A stretch of DNA of 64,000 nt from Stutzerimonas stutzeri. GTDB taxonomy: Bacteria > Pseudomonadota > Gammaproteobacteria > Pseudomonadales > Pseudomonadaceae. The notes under the pieces are model-generated. The model did no database searches. It was not told the origin of the DNA and saw only the letters and a list, made by a program, of their open reading frames with translations. The stretch's first letter is position 1. The number at the start of each line of letters is the position of its first letter. Made by a program: the position numbers and the translations under genes. The stretch is taken from positions 186,001 to 250,000 of the forward strand of contig DGLA01000002.1 of the NCBI GenBank assembly GCA_002387205.1, given 5' to 3'. Below are positions 42,814 through 51,897 of this stretch, piece by piece.

Positions 42814-44304
42814 ATGACGCAACACGATAGCGAAGCCGTGGATATGGTGCTGGTGGGAGCCGGCATCATGAGTGCCACTCTGGCGGTCCTGCTCAAGGAG
42901 CTCGATCCCGACATCAGGCTGGAAATTGTCGAATTGCAGGAATCCGGAGCCGTCGAAAGCTCGAATCCCTGGAACAATGCCGGCACCGGCCACGCCGGGC
43001 TCTGTGAGCTGAACTACACGCCGGACAGCAAAGACGGCTCCATCGATATCAAGAAAGCCGTCACCATCAACACCCAGTTCGAAGTCTCCAAGCAGTTCTG
43101 GTCCTACCTGACCGGCCGTGAAGGCTTTGGCAGTCCTCGCGATTTCCTCAATGCGGTGCCTCACCTGAGTTTCGTTCGGGGCACCAAGAACATCGATTAC
43201 CTCAAGCGTCGCTTCAATGCGCTGAAGACGCATCACGCCTTCGAGGACATGGTCTACAGCGAAGATCGCGCGACCATGGAAGAATGGATGCCGCTGATGA
43301 TGCCGGGGCGTCCCGTGGACGAGCCGATCGCCGCGACCCGCGCGCTGAATGGCACTGACGTCAACTTCGGCGAGCTGACCCGGCAGATGCTGCAATACCT
43401 GGCAGCCAAGCCTGGCGTAAAGATGTCCTACTGCCAGAAGGTCACCGGCCTGGCCCGCGATGGCAAGGGCTGGCGCGTTGAGATCAAGAACACCCGCGAT
43501 GGCAGTAACCGCGAGATCAAGGCCGGTTTCGTATTCCTGGGTGCCGGCGGCGCGGCCTTGCCACTGTTGCAGATGTCGGATATCGAGGAAGGCAAGGGAT
43601 ATGGCGGCTTCCCGGTCAGTGGCCAGTGGCTGCGTTGCGACAACCCGGAGATCGTCAAGCAGCATCAGGCCAAGGTTTACAGTCTCGCCGCGGTCGGTGC
43701 GCCGCCCATGTCGGTTCCGCATCTCGATACCCGCGTCGTCGATGGCAAGAAATCGCTGCTGTTCGGACCCTATGCGGGCTTCACCACCAAATTCCTGAAA
43801 TACGGCTCGTCACTTGACCTGCCGATGTCGATTCGTCCGGGCAACCTCAAGCCCATGCTGGCCGTGGCGCGCGACAACATGGACCTGACGCGCTACCTGA
43901 TCAAGGAAGTTCGCCAGTCCATGGACGACCGTCTTGAAACCCTGCGCGGCTTCTATCCTGAGGCAAAGGCCGAAGACTGGCGTCTGGAAGTGGCCGGCCA
44001 GCGTGTGCAGATCATCAAGAAGGACCCGAAGAAAGGCGGCATCCTGCAGTTTGGTACCGAGCTGGTGTCGGCCCGGGACGGCTCGATCGCTGCGCTGCTG
44101 GGGGCATCGCCTGGTGCGTCGGTCACCGTGTCGATCATGCTCGATCTCATCGAGCGTTGCTTTCCTGAGCAGGCCAAGAGTGAAGCCTGGAGCGGCAAGC
44201 TTGCAGAAATGTTCCCGGCGCGGGAAAAGGTGCTGGAAACCGATGCTGCGGCTTATCGTGAAGTGGTCGCAATGGTGGACAAGCGTCTGGGCCTGGCCAG
44301 CTAG
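42814..44304 (+). CDS. mqo: Malate:quinone oxidoreductase
   Basis: FAD-dependent, membrane-peripheral enzyme that oxidises malate to oxaloacetate and passes electrons to quinone; the main malate-oxidising enzyme in many pseudomonads. The ATG at 42814, 8 bases after GGAGAA, gives 496 residues. FAD motif MVLVGAGIMSATLAVLLKEL is near the N-terminus; further marks are NPWNNAGTGHAGLCELNYTP, SFVRGTKNIDYLKRRFNAL and GTELVSARDGSIAALLGASPGAS. The gene ends before a strong terminator. Confidence 0.97.
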   Translation: MTQHDSEAVDMVLVGAGIMSATLAVLLKELDPDIRLEIVELQESGAVESSNPWNNAGTGHAGLCELNYTPDSKDGSIDIKKAVTINTQFEVSKQFWSYLTGREGFGSPRDFLNAVPHLSFVRGTKNIDYLKRRFNALKTHHAFEDMVYSEDRATMEEWMPLMMPGRPVDEPIAATRALNGTDVNFGELTRQMLQYLAAKPGVKMSYCQKVTGLARDGKGWRVEIKNTRDGSNREIKAGFVFLGAGGAALPLLQMSDIEEGKGYGGFPVSGQWLRCDNPEIVKQHQAKVYSLAAVGAPPMSVPHLDTRVVDGKKSLLFGPYAGFTTKFLKYGSSLDLPMSIRPGNLKPMLAVARDNMDLTRYLIKEVRQSMDDRLETLRGFYPEAKAEDWRLEVAGQRVQIIKKDPKKGGILQFGTELVSARDGSIAALLGASPGASVTVSIMLDLIERCFPEQAKSEAWSGKLAEMFPAREKVLETDAAAYREVVAMVDKRLGLAS

Positions 44305-44324
44305 CGCCGCCAATGCTCTGCCGA

Positions 44325-44358
44325 AGCCGCGCTGCTCCTCGGGAGCGCGCGGTTTTTT
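44325..44358 (+). terminator. Terminator of mqo
   Basis: CCGCGC...GCGCGG with an inner TGCTC/GGAGC stem, followed by TTTTTT. Confidence 0.88.
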
Positions 44359-44439
44359 GTGGCTGCGGCTCGGAGCTGTCGGCCACCTGCGCTGCTGGTT
44401 ATACTGCGCACCATTCATCCCTAACCTGGAGTAGACAGC

Positions 44440-45024
44440 ATGCTGAAGCGCCTGTTGTTCAGCCTTGCCGCCGTGTCTGCACTGGCTCTCGCCGGTTGCG
44501 CCCATAGCCCCCAACAGCTCGACCCGAATCCCAAGCTTACCGAGACCATCAATCCGGTCGGCCAGGGACAGCCGGTTGCAGTGCGGGTGGTGGATGGCCG
44601 CCCATCGGCTACCCTCGGCACCCGTGGCGGTCTGTACCCGGAAACCAGCGCTGTGATCGTGCCGAAAGAGAAAGTCATACCCAAACTTCAAGCGCAGGCT
44701 GAAGCGGCAGTACGCCTGTTGGGCTTCACGCCGTCGCCAAACGCCTACAACGCACCGCAGCTGACCCTGACCCTGGCTGAACTGAAATACCAGTCGCCGA
44801 AGGAAGGTCTGTATGTTACCGAGGCCACCATTGGCGCCACCTTCCGGGTTGAGGTGCAGAATGGCGGGCGTCGTTATACCGGACGCTATGGTGCTTCACT
44901 GAACCAGCGTTTCGGCATGGCGCCAAACGAGCAGACCAACACCAAGCTGGTCACGGAAGTGCTTAGCGATGCCTTGACCCGCACTTTCCGCGACCAGAAT
45001 ATCGGCCAGGTGCTGTCTCAGTAG
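44440..45024 (+). CDS. YajG family lipoprotein
   Basis: 194-residue lipoprotein: signal peptide with lipobox LALAGC (Cys21). The mature part has the YajG family marks: PVAVRVVDGRPSATLGTRGG, PKLQAQAEAAVRLLGF and NTKLVTEVLSDALTRTF. YajG is an uncharacterised outer-membrane lipoprotein of proteobacteria. The ATG at 44440 follows CCTGGAG. Confidence 0.9.
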   Translation: MLKRLLFSLAAVSALALAGCAHSPQQLDPNPKLTETINPVGQGQPVAVRVVDGRPSATLGTRGGLYPETSAVIVPKEKVIPKLQAQAEAAVRLLGFTPSPNAYNAPQLTLTLAELKYQSPKEGLYVTEATIGATFRVEVQNGGRRYTGRYGASLNQRFGMAPNEQTNTKLVTEVLSDALTRTFRDQNIGQVLSQ

Positions 45025-45235
45025 TCGCCTGCCAAACAGCAAATTGCACGACAGAAACGCCGCCGTCCCAGACCGATCCGTCGGGGTTTTCTGTTCTGGG
45101 CGCAGCCTTGCCATGGCTGTCCCCAGTGCCCCGGCAAATCTCACCCCCGTCTACCGGCCTCGCGCCCTGACGGATTGACTCAAGTGCCCGACGCTTTCTC
45201 AGCCTTGTAGTGTCCTGCCTGACAGCCTGTCGCGA

Positions 45236-45268
45236 AAGACAAGCGCCCTGGATGGACCGGGGCGCTGT
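45236..45268 (-). terminator. Terminator of DUF1329 gene
   Basis: On the minus strand AGCGCCC-CGGTCCATCCA-GGGCGCT followed by TGTCTTT. Confidence 0.65.
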
Positions 45269-45284
45269 TGGGGTCTCTCTGGGT

Positions 45285-46661
45285 CTATCGCACGCCCGAA
45301 TTACGCAGGGCCGCCGGCGTGTACTGGTTGGAGTTGGCTTTGTAGTTATAGGTGTAGGGATTGTTTTCCTCGTTCTTCATGCCCATCACCAGATAGCGGC
45401 CGGAGATCAGGTCATACAGGGTTTCCATGGCATACAGCGGAACCTGGTCGTTATAGATGTACTCTGCATGGGCCTCGGCAACGCGCCACAGTGCGTTGCG
45501 GCCGTCATAGTGGTCGATGACCGCGGCCTGCCAGGTATCCTCGTCGATGAAGAAGTGTCGCTTGGCATAGATATGGCGCTCGCCGGTCTTGAGCGTCGCC
45601 TCGACCTCCCATACGCGGTGCAACTCGTAACGGGTCAGGTCCTGGTTGATATGACCGGCCCTGATGATGTCGTCGTACTTGAGCTGCGGTGAGTCCAGGC
45701 GGTAGGCGTTGTAGGGGATGTACATTTCCTTCTTGCCGACCAGCTTCCACTCGTAACGGTCCGGCGCGCCGTTGAACATGTCCAGGTTATCGGAGGTGCG
45801 TAGCCCATCGGATGCGGTGCCCGGGCCGTCATAGGCCACCTGCGGTGCACGGCGGACGCGGCGCTGGCCGGCGTTGTAGATCCAGGCCATGCGTGGTTCC
45901 TTGACCTGATCAAGCGTCTCGTGGACGAGCAGCACGTTGCCGGCCAGGCGCGACGGCTCGGTCACCTGTTGCTTGAAATAGAACAGTACGTTGCCGTGTT
46001 TTTCCGGGTTGTAGTCGCTCAGCGTGTCGGTGTAGACGACCTCGTCGACGAATTTCACCAGGCTGTAGCTGCCATTGACTTGTGGCGTCGCCTGCGCAAC
46101 GGTGCGGCGGGCCGAGCCGCCACGGTAGCGGGTGATGTGGTTCCAGATGACTTCCAGGCCATCCCTGGGAATAGGGAAAGCGACGGAAGTGTCGAAATGT
46201 TCCAGGCCGTTGCCGCCCCGGACCAATTGGGTCTGCGTGGCATTCTTGCGTGCTGCGTCGTAGATCCGCTGAGGCATCGCGGCGCTGCGGCGGGTTTCGA
46301 AGACCGGCAGGCGATAGGTCTCGGGGTAGCGTTTGAGCATGGCGATCTGGCCGGGGCTCAGGTTGTCCTTGTATTGCTCATAGTTCTGCGCGGTGATGGT
46401 GAACTTGGGCTTGTCGTCCGGGTAGGGGTCGCTGACGAAACCGTCGGAGGTGACCTGGGCGGCATCGGTTGCCAACCCGCCGGTCCAGGCCGGAATGGTG
46501 CCGGCCGCGTTGCCGGCCATTTCCGCGCCCACTGGCGTCAGGCTCTTGCCGAGCCTGGCGGCATCGGTCTCCGGAACGGCTGCCATGGCCGCAGATGCCA
46601 GCAATGCGCCGGCCAGCAGGGAGAGTGAGAAAGCCCCCGTCTTCACGATCATCTTGTTCAT
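45285..46661 (-). CDS. DUF1329 domain exported protein
   Basis: A 458-residue protein with a signal peptide (SLSLLAGALLASAAMA) and the DUF1329 body: LGKSLTPVGAEMAGNAAGTIPAWTGGL, MPQRIYDAARKNAT, YRGGSARRTVAQATPQVNGSY, LLVHETLDQVKEPRMAWIYNAGQRRVRRAP and EVDRHFFIDED-like KRHFFIDEDTW. DUF1329 proteins resemble LolA/LolB folds and are usually next to a DUF1302 porin-like gene in terpene, steroid or lipid loci. No DUF1302 neighbour is in this window. Confidence 0.88.
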   Translation of the reverse strand: MNKMIVKTGAFSLSLLAGALLASAAMAAVPETDAARLGKSLTPVGAEMAGNAAGTIPAWTGGLATDAAQVTSDGFVSDPYPDDKPKFTITAQNYEQYKDNLSPGQIAMLKRYPETYRLPVFETRRSAAMPQRIYDAARKNATQTQLVRGGNGLEHFDTSVAFPIPRDGLEVIWNHITRYRGGSARRTVAQATPQVNGSYSLVKFVDEVVYTDTLSDYNPEKHGNVLFYFKQQVTEPSRLAGNVLLVHETLDQVKEPRMAWIYNAGQRRVRRAPQVAYDGPGTASDGLRTSDNLDMFNGAPDRYEWKLVGKKEMYIPYNAYRLDSPQLKYDDIIRAGHINQDLTRYELHRVWEVEATLKTGERHIYAKRHFFIDEDTWQAAVIDHYDGRNALWRVAEAHAEYIYNDQVPLYAMETLYDLISGRYLVMGMKNEENNPYTYNYKANSNQYTPAALRNSGVR

Positions 46662-47048
46662 TGTTCTGTCCTGTTAATACGGTGCCGCTCATGCGCGAAT
46701 GCATGCCTGCGGTGTGCGGAACTGCGTGTCTCGACGGCACTGCGCCATCATCCTGCATGGCGAGGCCGGCACCCGGCCGGTGGCAGTCCCGCCTGGTTGT
46801 CGACCAGACGCACGCTCTATTTCGGTTGTTCCCGGGTTGATCGAGGGTGGAGCCGATGCCGAATATATGTCAATCGCGGGTAGGGCACCTATGCGCATAA
46901 ACGGCGTAAATACCAGGCAAATTGCCATATAGGCCTTGGCTCGCGTTTGGTCGGGAAAACGGCTGGCTTACGCCAGGTTTCGGTAGACTTGCGCGCCGCT
47001 CCCGGAGTGCCGGGGCCTGGATGTTTGTCACGTGCGGTGGAGGTTCGG
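46662..47048. other. 387-base intergenic region, no clear gene
   Basis: Between the DUF1329 start (minus) and a small plus-strand gene. It must hold the DUF1329 promoter; I see short inverted repeats (GGCCGG-CACC-CGGCCGG region near 46770) but no convincing promoter, RNA gene or ORF with a good ribosome site. Confidence 0.5.
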
Positions 47049-47327
47049 TTGTCACTGCAAATCGATATGTCGGGGTTGGCGGATCTCGCCTGGCTGCTCA
47101 ACTCGATGGCGCTGATCATTGCCCTGGCGGCGAGTTGGTTGCTCATGGCTACTCGCTGGCGCCGCCAGCTCTTCGCGACACAGCTGCGCCTGGCGGCGAG
47201 CCGCATGCAGGTGGCCAGCGAGGGTCGGGAGAAGGCGACTCGCCGCGTGAATCGCGCTTTCTATGCAATCGGCTTCTCCAGCCTCGGCCTGGCCTGGCTG
47301 CTTTCGATGCTGACCCGGCTGGCCTGA
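47049..47327 (+). CDS. Small membrane protein, unrecognised family
   Basis: About 92 residues from a TTG at 47049, behind a good GTGGAGG ribosome site; ATG 47073 is an alternative. Two hydrophobic segments (about residues 12-33 and 73-90) flank a basic helix TRWRRQLFATQLRLAASRMQVASEGREK. It looks like a small two-span inner-membrane protein. I do not recognise a family, and neighbours give no clue. The codon use is like that of its neighbours. Confidence 0.5.
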   Translation: MSLQIDMSGLADLAWLLNSMALIIALAASWLLMATRWRRQLFATQLRLAASRMQVASEGREKATRRVNRAFYAIGFSSLGLAWLLSMLTRLA

Positions 47328-47348
47328 ACAGGCTGCCGGGCGAGGGGC

Positions 47349-48515
47349 TCAAAGACTGAGCCCGGCCTTGATGCGATGCTGGTTGCGCACCGGCGTGGCG
47401 TATTGCTGGATCAGATAAGGCTGCTGAACGCTCGGGCAGGCCGCCAGCCGCTTGCCCCATTCGGCCTCGGCTCGTGCAATCTCGGCGGCACTGAACAAAT
47501 CAGCCAGTTCCGGTAGCTGCAGTTGCGGGTCGCGACCTTCCCAGATCCGGTAGGCCAGGTAGTTCACCGGGAACAACCGGTAGTCACAAAGAATCTGTTG
47601 GTCGATCTCGGTGGCCAGTTGCTTGGCATCGTCCGGAACCTCTGTGATCGGCGTACCGAAACTGACGTGTACCCGGCCCTTGTAGCCGGTGATGCCGAGC
47701 GCAATGCTGGTGTCGTCTTCACCCGGAACCTTGACGTAGGTTCCCGTGGTCGCGCGAATGTAGAGTTCCCGTGCCTTGGCCTGGTCGCACGGATCGTATT
47801 CGTAACTGATCGACACTGGCGTCGGGCGAAGCGCCGCCAAGGCTTCAGCAAAAGGCTCTTCTTTTCGGCTCATATGCAACATTTTCAAGATTGCAGAATC
47901 GGTGCGATCGTCGCCGTCCTTGGCGCGGCCTTCGGCCTGGGCGATCCAGATCGATTCGCCATCGTTGCGGATCGAATGATTGATATAGGCAGACAGCACC
48001 TGGTAAGCCGCCAGTTTTTCTCGCCGGCCGGTGATCGAACGGCGCACGATGAAGCTCTTGTTCAGGCGCATCAGGTCGCTGACAAAGGGACGCTGTAGCA
48101 GATTGTCGCCAATGGCGATGCGTGGCGTGCGCATCTTCGCCTGATAGAGCGCATAGTTGACGAAGGCCGGGTCCATGACGATGTCACGATGGTTGGCCAG
48201 AAAAAGATAGGCTTTGCCGGGCTGCAGCTTGTCCAGTCCCGAATAGGTAATGCCGTCGGTGGCGCGCTCGATGGTGCGGTCGAGGTACATTTCGATCCGG
48301 GCCTGCAGCGTGTCGACCGAATCGATGCGGGCAAACTCGCGGCGCAGCCGTTGCGCAATCAGCGGCTTGAGGGCCCAGCCCATTGGCCCGGCCAGCCGCG
48401 GAAAGCGAAAGTGGGCCAGAATGTCGAGGAACTCCCGGTCGGCGAACAGTCGCGCCATTACGGCTGGGACTTCGGCGTCGGCATAGGGTCGGATGGCTTC
48501 GAATTCGTCCATCAT
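47349..48515 (-). CDS. Glycerol-acyltransferase-like protein
   Basis: A 388-residue protein (ATG 48515; Met one codon on also possible). The acyltransferase core has NHRDIVMDPAFVNYAL, one residue longer between His and Asp than the canonical HX4D of PlsC, and the downstream IAQAEGRAKDGDD motif III-like block. Family members in pseudomonads are annotated as 1-acyl-sn-glycerol-3-phosphate acyltransferase. Substrate not shown. Confidence 0.83.
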   Translation of the reverse strand: MMDEFEAIRPYADAEVPAVMARLFADREFLDILAHFRFPRLAGPMGWALKPLIAQRLRREFARIDSVDTLQARIEMYLDRTIERATDGITYSGLDKLQPGKAYLFLANHRDIVMDPAFVNYALYQAKMRTPRIAIGDNLLQRPFVSDLMRLNKSFIVRRSITGRREKLAAYQVLSAYINHSIRNDGESIWIAQAEGRAKDGDDRTDSAILKMLHMSRKEEPFAEALAALRPTPVSISYEYDPCDQAKARELYIRATTGTYVKVPGEDDTSIALGITGYKGRVHVSFGTPITEVPDDAKQLATEIDQQILCDYRLFPVNYLAYRIWEGRDPQLQLPELADLFSAAEIARAEAEWGKRLAACPSVQQPYLIQQYATPVRNQHRIKAGLSL

Positions 48516-48605
48516 GCTCTCTGTAAGGGAAACAACTAGATAACCCAACTGTTTGGGGTCGAAACTGACAGCAGATTATAGCGACAAGTCACACGGGAGA
48601 CGCTG

Positions 48606-48788
48606 ATGCTGGAAACACAGGCGTACGAATGCCCCTATTGCGGCGAAGAGGTGGAGGCTGTGCTGGATCTCAGCGGAGGCGATCAGCGCTATATCGAGGA
48701 TTGTTCGGTTTGTTGCCGTCCCATCGTCTTCGACCTGCGGACCGACGGCAGCGACTGGCAGCTCGATGTGCTGCGGGAGGACGAATGA
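48606..48788 (+). CDS. CPXCG-motif small zinc-binding protein
   Basis: 60 residues with four cysteines in CPYCGEEV and CSVCCRPIVFD, the CPXCG family pattern that would bind one zinc. It is followed immediately by a DUF2007 gene (ATG one base after the TGA). Function unknown. Confidence 0.9.
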   Translation: MLETQAYECPYCGEEVEAVLDLSGGDQRYIEDCSVCCRPIVFDLRTDGSDWQLDVLREDE

Positions 48789-49049
48789 ATGCAGCGTGTC
48801 TATGAACCCCGGGACCTGCTCGAAGCCGAAATGCTCAGCGGTATGCTGGCCGGGGAGGGTGTCGAGGCATTTCTGACCGGGCGGCATCTGGTCGGTGCCG
48901 TGGGCGAACTTCCCGCCTGCGGCCTGCTGGGGCTTATGGTGGCGGATGAGGAGGCCGACCGCGCACGGCGGTTGATCGCTGCGTACAATGGCGCCGAGCC
49001 GCTATTTGGTGAAGAACCGGACAGTTATCCGGGTGAACTGATTTGCTGA
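48789..49049 (+). CDS. DUF2007 (putative signal-transducing) protein
   Basis: 86 residues with the DUF2007 pattern: RVYEPRDLLEAEMLSGMLAGEGVEAFL, then GELPACGLLGLMVADEEADRARRLIAAY. The fold is PII-like and linked to regulation. It abuts the CPXCG gene without a gap, so the two are co-translated. Confidence 0.88.
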   Translation: MQRVYEPRDLLEAEMLSGMLAGEGVEAFLTGRHLVGAVGELPACGLLGLMVADEEADRARRLIAAYNGAEPLFGEEPDSYPGELIC

Positions 49050-49115
49050 CCGCCCCGGGTGCTGTGTGCGTTGCCTGGTCGGCTCCCTTGATTTCCCTCT
49101 GACGAGTCCCTGTTC

Positions 49116-49739
49116 ATGTGTGGCCGCTTCGCCCTGTTTCGCTGGAGCCCGGCCTTTGCCGCGCTGCCTGGTTTTCCCGCTGATCAACAACCGCACTGGA
49201 GCCTGGCGCCCGGGGCATCGGTACTGCTGCTGCGTCAGCAGGGCGAAGGACTTGCGCTCAGCAGCGTGCGCTGGGGGCTGACTCCGCCGTGGCTGACCGA
49301 CTTCACCCGCACCCCTGCGCAGGCGCGCGCGGAAACCCTGGCCGAGCAGCCGATGTTTCGCGAGGCCTTCCGCCTGCGTCGCGGTGTGTTTCCAGCCAAC
49401 GGGTTCTATGAGTGGCGCGGTACGGCACGCAAGCGGCCGTACTGGATGACTGCCGAAGACTCGCTGATGTACCTGGCGGCGATCTGGGAAGCCTACCCGG
49501 TGCAAGGCCATACCTACCTGAGTGCTGCGGTAGTCACGCTGCCAGCAGCCAATCAGCGCCGGCCGCTGCTGCTGGGTCAGGCGGCAATGGCCGCCTGGCT
49601 CGATCCTGACACGCCGCTCGAAGCGCTTCAGGCGCTAATGGCTGCGGCTCAACCACCCTTGCGAGAGCGGCCCTTGGCGACGTTCGTCAACGACCCGAAG
49701 CTGGATGCGCCCGAGTGCCTGACACCTGTCAACAGCTAA
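49116..49739 (+). CDS. SOS response-associated peptidase (SRAP/YedK-like), altered active site
   Basis: A 207-residue SRAP/HMCES-type protein, which shields abasic sites in single-stranded DNA by a thiazolidine bond to Cys2. Cys2 (MCGRFALF), VRWGLTPPW and the catalytic Glu99 in NGFYEW are present. The usual Asn of NARAET is Gln69 in QARAET, and the usual HDRMP/HERMP histidine segment is shortened to QRRPLL around 147-151. The protein may be inactive in crosslink release or use other residues; the fold is not in doubt. Confidence 0.88.
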   Translation: MCGRFALFRWSPAFAALPGFPADQQPHWSLAPGASVLLLRQQGEGLALSSVRWGLTPPWLTDFTRTPAQARAETLAEQPMFREAFRLRRGVFPANGFYEWRGTARKRPYWMTAEDSLMYLAAIWEAYPVQGHTYLSAAVVTLPAANQRRPLLLGQAAMAAWLDPDTPLEALQALMAAAQPPLRERPLATFVNDPKLDAPECLTPVNS

Positions 49740-49853
49740 GGTGACTGGATTGGCGGTACGCAATCCCAGTTGCGGCCATGCAGCAAGAGGCGCCGGTTGC
49801 CCGGTGGGCGAGCTCCCACTAGCATACGGCGCAGAATCCCAGGGAGACGCGAC

Positions 49854-50669
49854 ATGTTGAAGCCGCATCCGATCACACTCTTCTTCGCAGCCTCGATACT
49901 GGCTGGCTGCCAGGCGGTCAACACTACCAGCAGCGGTGCCGTTGGCGTGGACCGCAAACAGTACATGTTCAGCATGCTGTCGACCGAGCAGGTCAACCAG
50001 ATGTATGCGCAGTCGTATCAACAGACCGTCTCAGAGGCGAAGAGCAAGGGTGTGCTGGAAAACAACTCGCCGGTGGCGCAGCGGGTCAATCGTATTGCCA
50101 GTCGCCTGATCGCCGAGGTCAAGGCCTTCAGGCCAGATGCGGCCCAGTGGGATTGGGACGTCAACGTGATCGACAGCCCGGAGCTCAATGCCAACGCCGG
50201 ACCGGGCGGGAAGATCATTTTCTATACCGGCCTGATCGAGAAGCTCAACCTGACCGACGACGAGATTGCGGCAGTCATGGGGCATGAGATTGCCCATGCG
50301 CTGCGAGAGCATGGTCGCGAAGCCATGTCCAAGGCCTATGGCGTACAGATGGCGACGCAGCTCGGTTCGGCAGTGGGGATTGGCGACGGCAGCCTGCAGC
50401 TGGCCAACATGGGCGTGCAGTACCTGATGACCCTGCCCAACAGCCGCAGCAATGAAAACGAGGCTGACCTGATTGGTCTGGAGCTGGCCGCACGCGCTGG
50501 CTACAACCCGAATGCGGCTGTCAGCCTCTGGCAGAAGATGGCGGCGGCTGGAGGCTCCGCGCCGCCGGAGTTTCTCAGTACGCATCCGTCATCCAGCAGC
50601 CGTACGCAGGCGCTGCAGTCGACCATCCCCAAGGTGATGCCGCTGTACGAGCAGAACCAGAAACGCTGA
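49854..50669 (+). CDS. M48 family metallopeptidase lipoprotein
   Basis: 271 residues from ATG 49854, after AGGGAG. Lipoprotein signal ending ILAGC (Cys19). Zinc motif HEIAH in MGHEIAHALREHG and the third ligand in NENEADLIG. LoiP/BepA/YcaL-like proteases of this size monitor outer-membrane protein quality. Single gene between SRAP and the SnoaL-like gene. Confidence 0.92.
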   Translation: MLKPHPITLFFAASILAGCQAVNTTSSGAVGVDRKQYMFSMLSTEQVNQMYAQSYQQTVSEAKSKGVLENNSPVAQRVNRIASRLIAEVKAFRPDAAQWDWDVNVIDSPELNANAGPGGKIIFYTGLIEKLNLTDDEIAAVMGHEIAHALREHGREAMSKAYGVQMATQLGSAVGIGDGSLQLANMGVQYLMTLPNSRSNENEADLIGLELAARAGYNPNAAVSLWQKMAAAGGSAPPEFLSTHPSSSSRTQALQSTIPKVMPLYEQNQKR

Positions 50670-50694
50670 CGGCGTTGTGCTGCCACCGGCCTGG

Positions 50695-51138
50695 TCAGGT
50701 CGGTGGCAAAGTGATTGGAATCGGGCTCTCCATGCCCAACTGTTTGCGGGCGCCTTCAAGATCGAAGAGGGTGCTGATCTCCTCGATATCTCCGCCTGGG
50801 TTGAGTGTCCAGATCGACATGGCCGCAACGGTCAGGATCTTGTTGCTCGGCGGATAGCCGAACGCGGGCTTGATCAGGGTGCCGAACAGGGTGCTTGAAG
50901 TGACCACGCGGTTGCCTTCGCTGAGGCATTCATCCACTACCACTTCCAGGTCAGGCATCGCCTGGCGAATCTCCCGCACGATAAGGCCAAAGCCTGCGCT
51001 GTTTACAGGCTGTGCGATAAACGAGCTCCGATAGCTGAAATAACGGCTCTGCAACTGTTCGGCCAGCGCCAGTCGTCCCTTGCTCCAGCTCAGGTCGATG
51101 TGCTGCCGAACCCGTCGTTTTCGTTCTTCAGGTGACAT
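50695..51138 (-). CDS. SnoaL-like (ester cyclase type) protein
   Basis: 147 residues of the nuclear transport factor 2-like fold: HIDLSWSKGRLALAEQL, IREIRQAMPDLEVVVDECLSEGNRVVTSSTLFGT, PPSNKILTVAAMSIWTL and GGDIEEISTLFDLEGARKQLG. These match ester cyclase/SnoaL domains, but neither catalytic role nor partner is visible. Confidence 0.78.
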   Translation of the reverse strand: MSPEERKRRVRQHIDLSWSKGRLALAEQLQSRYFSYRSSFIAQPVNSAGFGLIVREIRQAMPDLEVVVDECLSEGNRVVTSSTLFGTLIKPAFGYPPSNKILTVAAMSIWTLNPGGDIEEISTLFDLEGARKQLGMESPIPITLPPT

Positions 51139-51223
51139 CCAGCCTGCTCCCCCTCAAATGCCGCCAGAACGCGGTGAGCGGGCACTCTACCAGCACCCGG
51201 CAGACCGCGATTTGCGTTGCGTA

Positions 51224-51811
51224 TCAGACTGGCAACATGCCGCTCAAGCGCAGCGCCTGGTAAGCCGCATAGACCGCCAGCGCAGCGAAACCAATGGCGG
51301 CAATACGACGGATCAGCGTGAGGGGCATGCGGTCGGCGGCGAAATTGCCGGCCAGTACGACCGGCACATTGGCGATCAGCATGCCCAGGGTCGTGCCAAT
51401 GATGACCAGGATGAAGTCGGGGTATTGCGCAGCGAGCATTACAGTAGCGACCTGCGTCTTGTCGCCCATCTCGGCGAGGAAAAAGGCGATCAGCGTCGCG
51501 ACGAAGGGACCGAAGCGCCGGCCGCGTGATGCTTCGTCCTCCTCCAGCTTGTCCGGCACGAGCGTCCAGAGGGCGACGGCGACAAACGAGGCTGCCAGCA
51601 CCCAGCTGAGAGTCGCTGGGGAGACCAGTGAGGAAACCCAGCTGCCGATGGCACCGGCAGCAGCATGGTTGACCAGAGTCGCGACGACAATGCCCCAGAT
51701 GATCGGCATGGGGCGGCGATAACGTGCCGCCAGGAGCAGTGCCAGCAGCTGCGTCTTGTCGCCGATCTCAGCCAGCGCAACGATCAGGGTGGGGATATAG
51801 AACGATTCCAA
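51224..51811 (-). CDS. GDT1/TMEM165 family manganese exporter
   Basis: Six-span inner-membrane protein, 195 residues from a TTG at 51811 preceded by AAGGA; no ATG near the family N-terminus (LESFYIPTLIVALAEIGDKTQ with TTG read as Met). Two inverted halves carry EIGDKTQ and EMGDKTQ, the UPF0016 signatures. Family members (GDT1, MneA) export Mn2+ or exchange Mn2+/Ca2+ for protons. A yybP-ykoY leader lies directly upstream, supporting Mn2+ control. Confidence 0.9.
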   Translation of the reverse strand: MESFYIPTLIVALAEIGDKTQLLALLLAARYRRPMPIIWGIVVATLVNHAAAGAIGSWVSSLVSPATLSWVLAASFVAVALWTLVPDKLEEDEASRGRRFGPFVATLIAFFLAEMGDKTQVATVMLAAQYPDFILVIIGTTLGMLIANVPVVLAGNFAADRMPLTLIRRIAAIGFAALAVYAAYQALRLSGMLPV

Positions 51812-51897
51812 ACAGACATCCTTGCAGGGGCGGGTCGACAGTTCACCATGACACGCACCCCCTGCCCGCCCCGGGTCAGGTGTACGTGTCATGGGTC

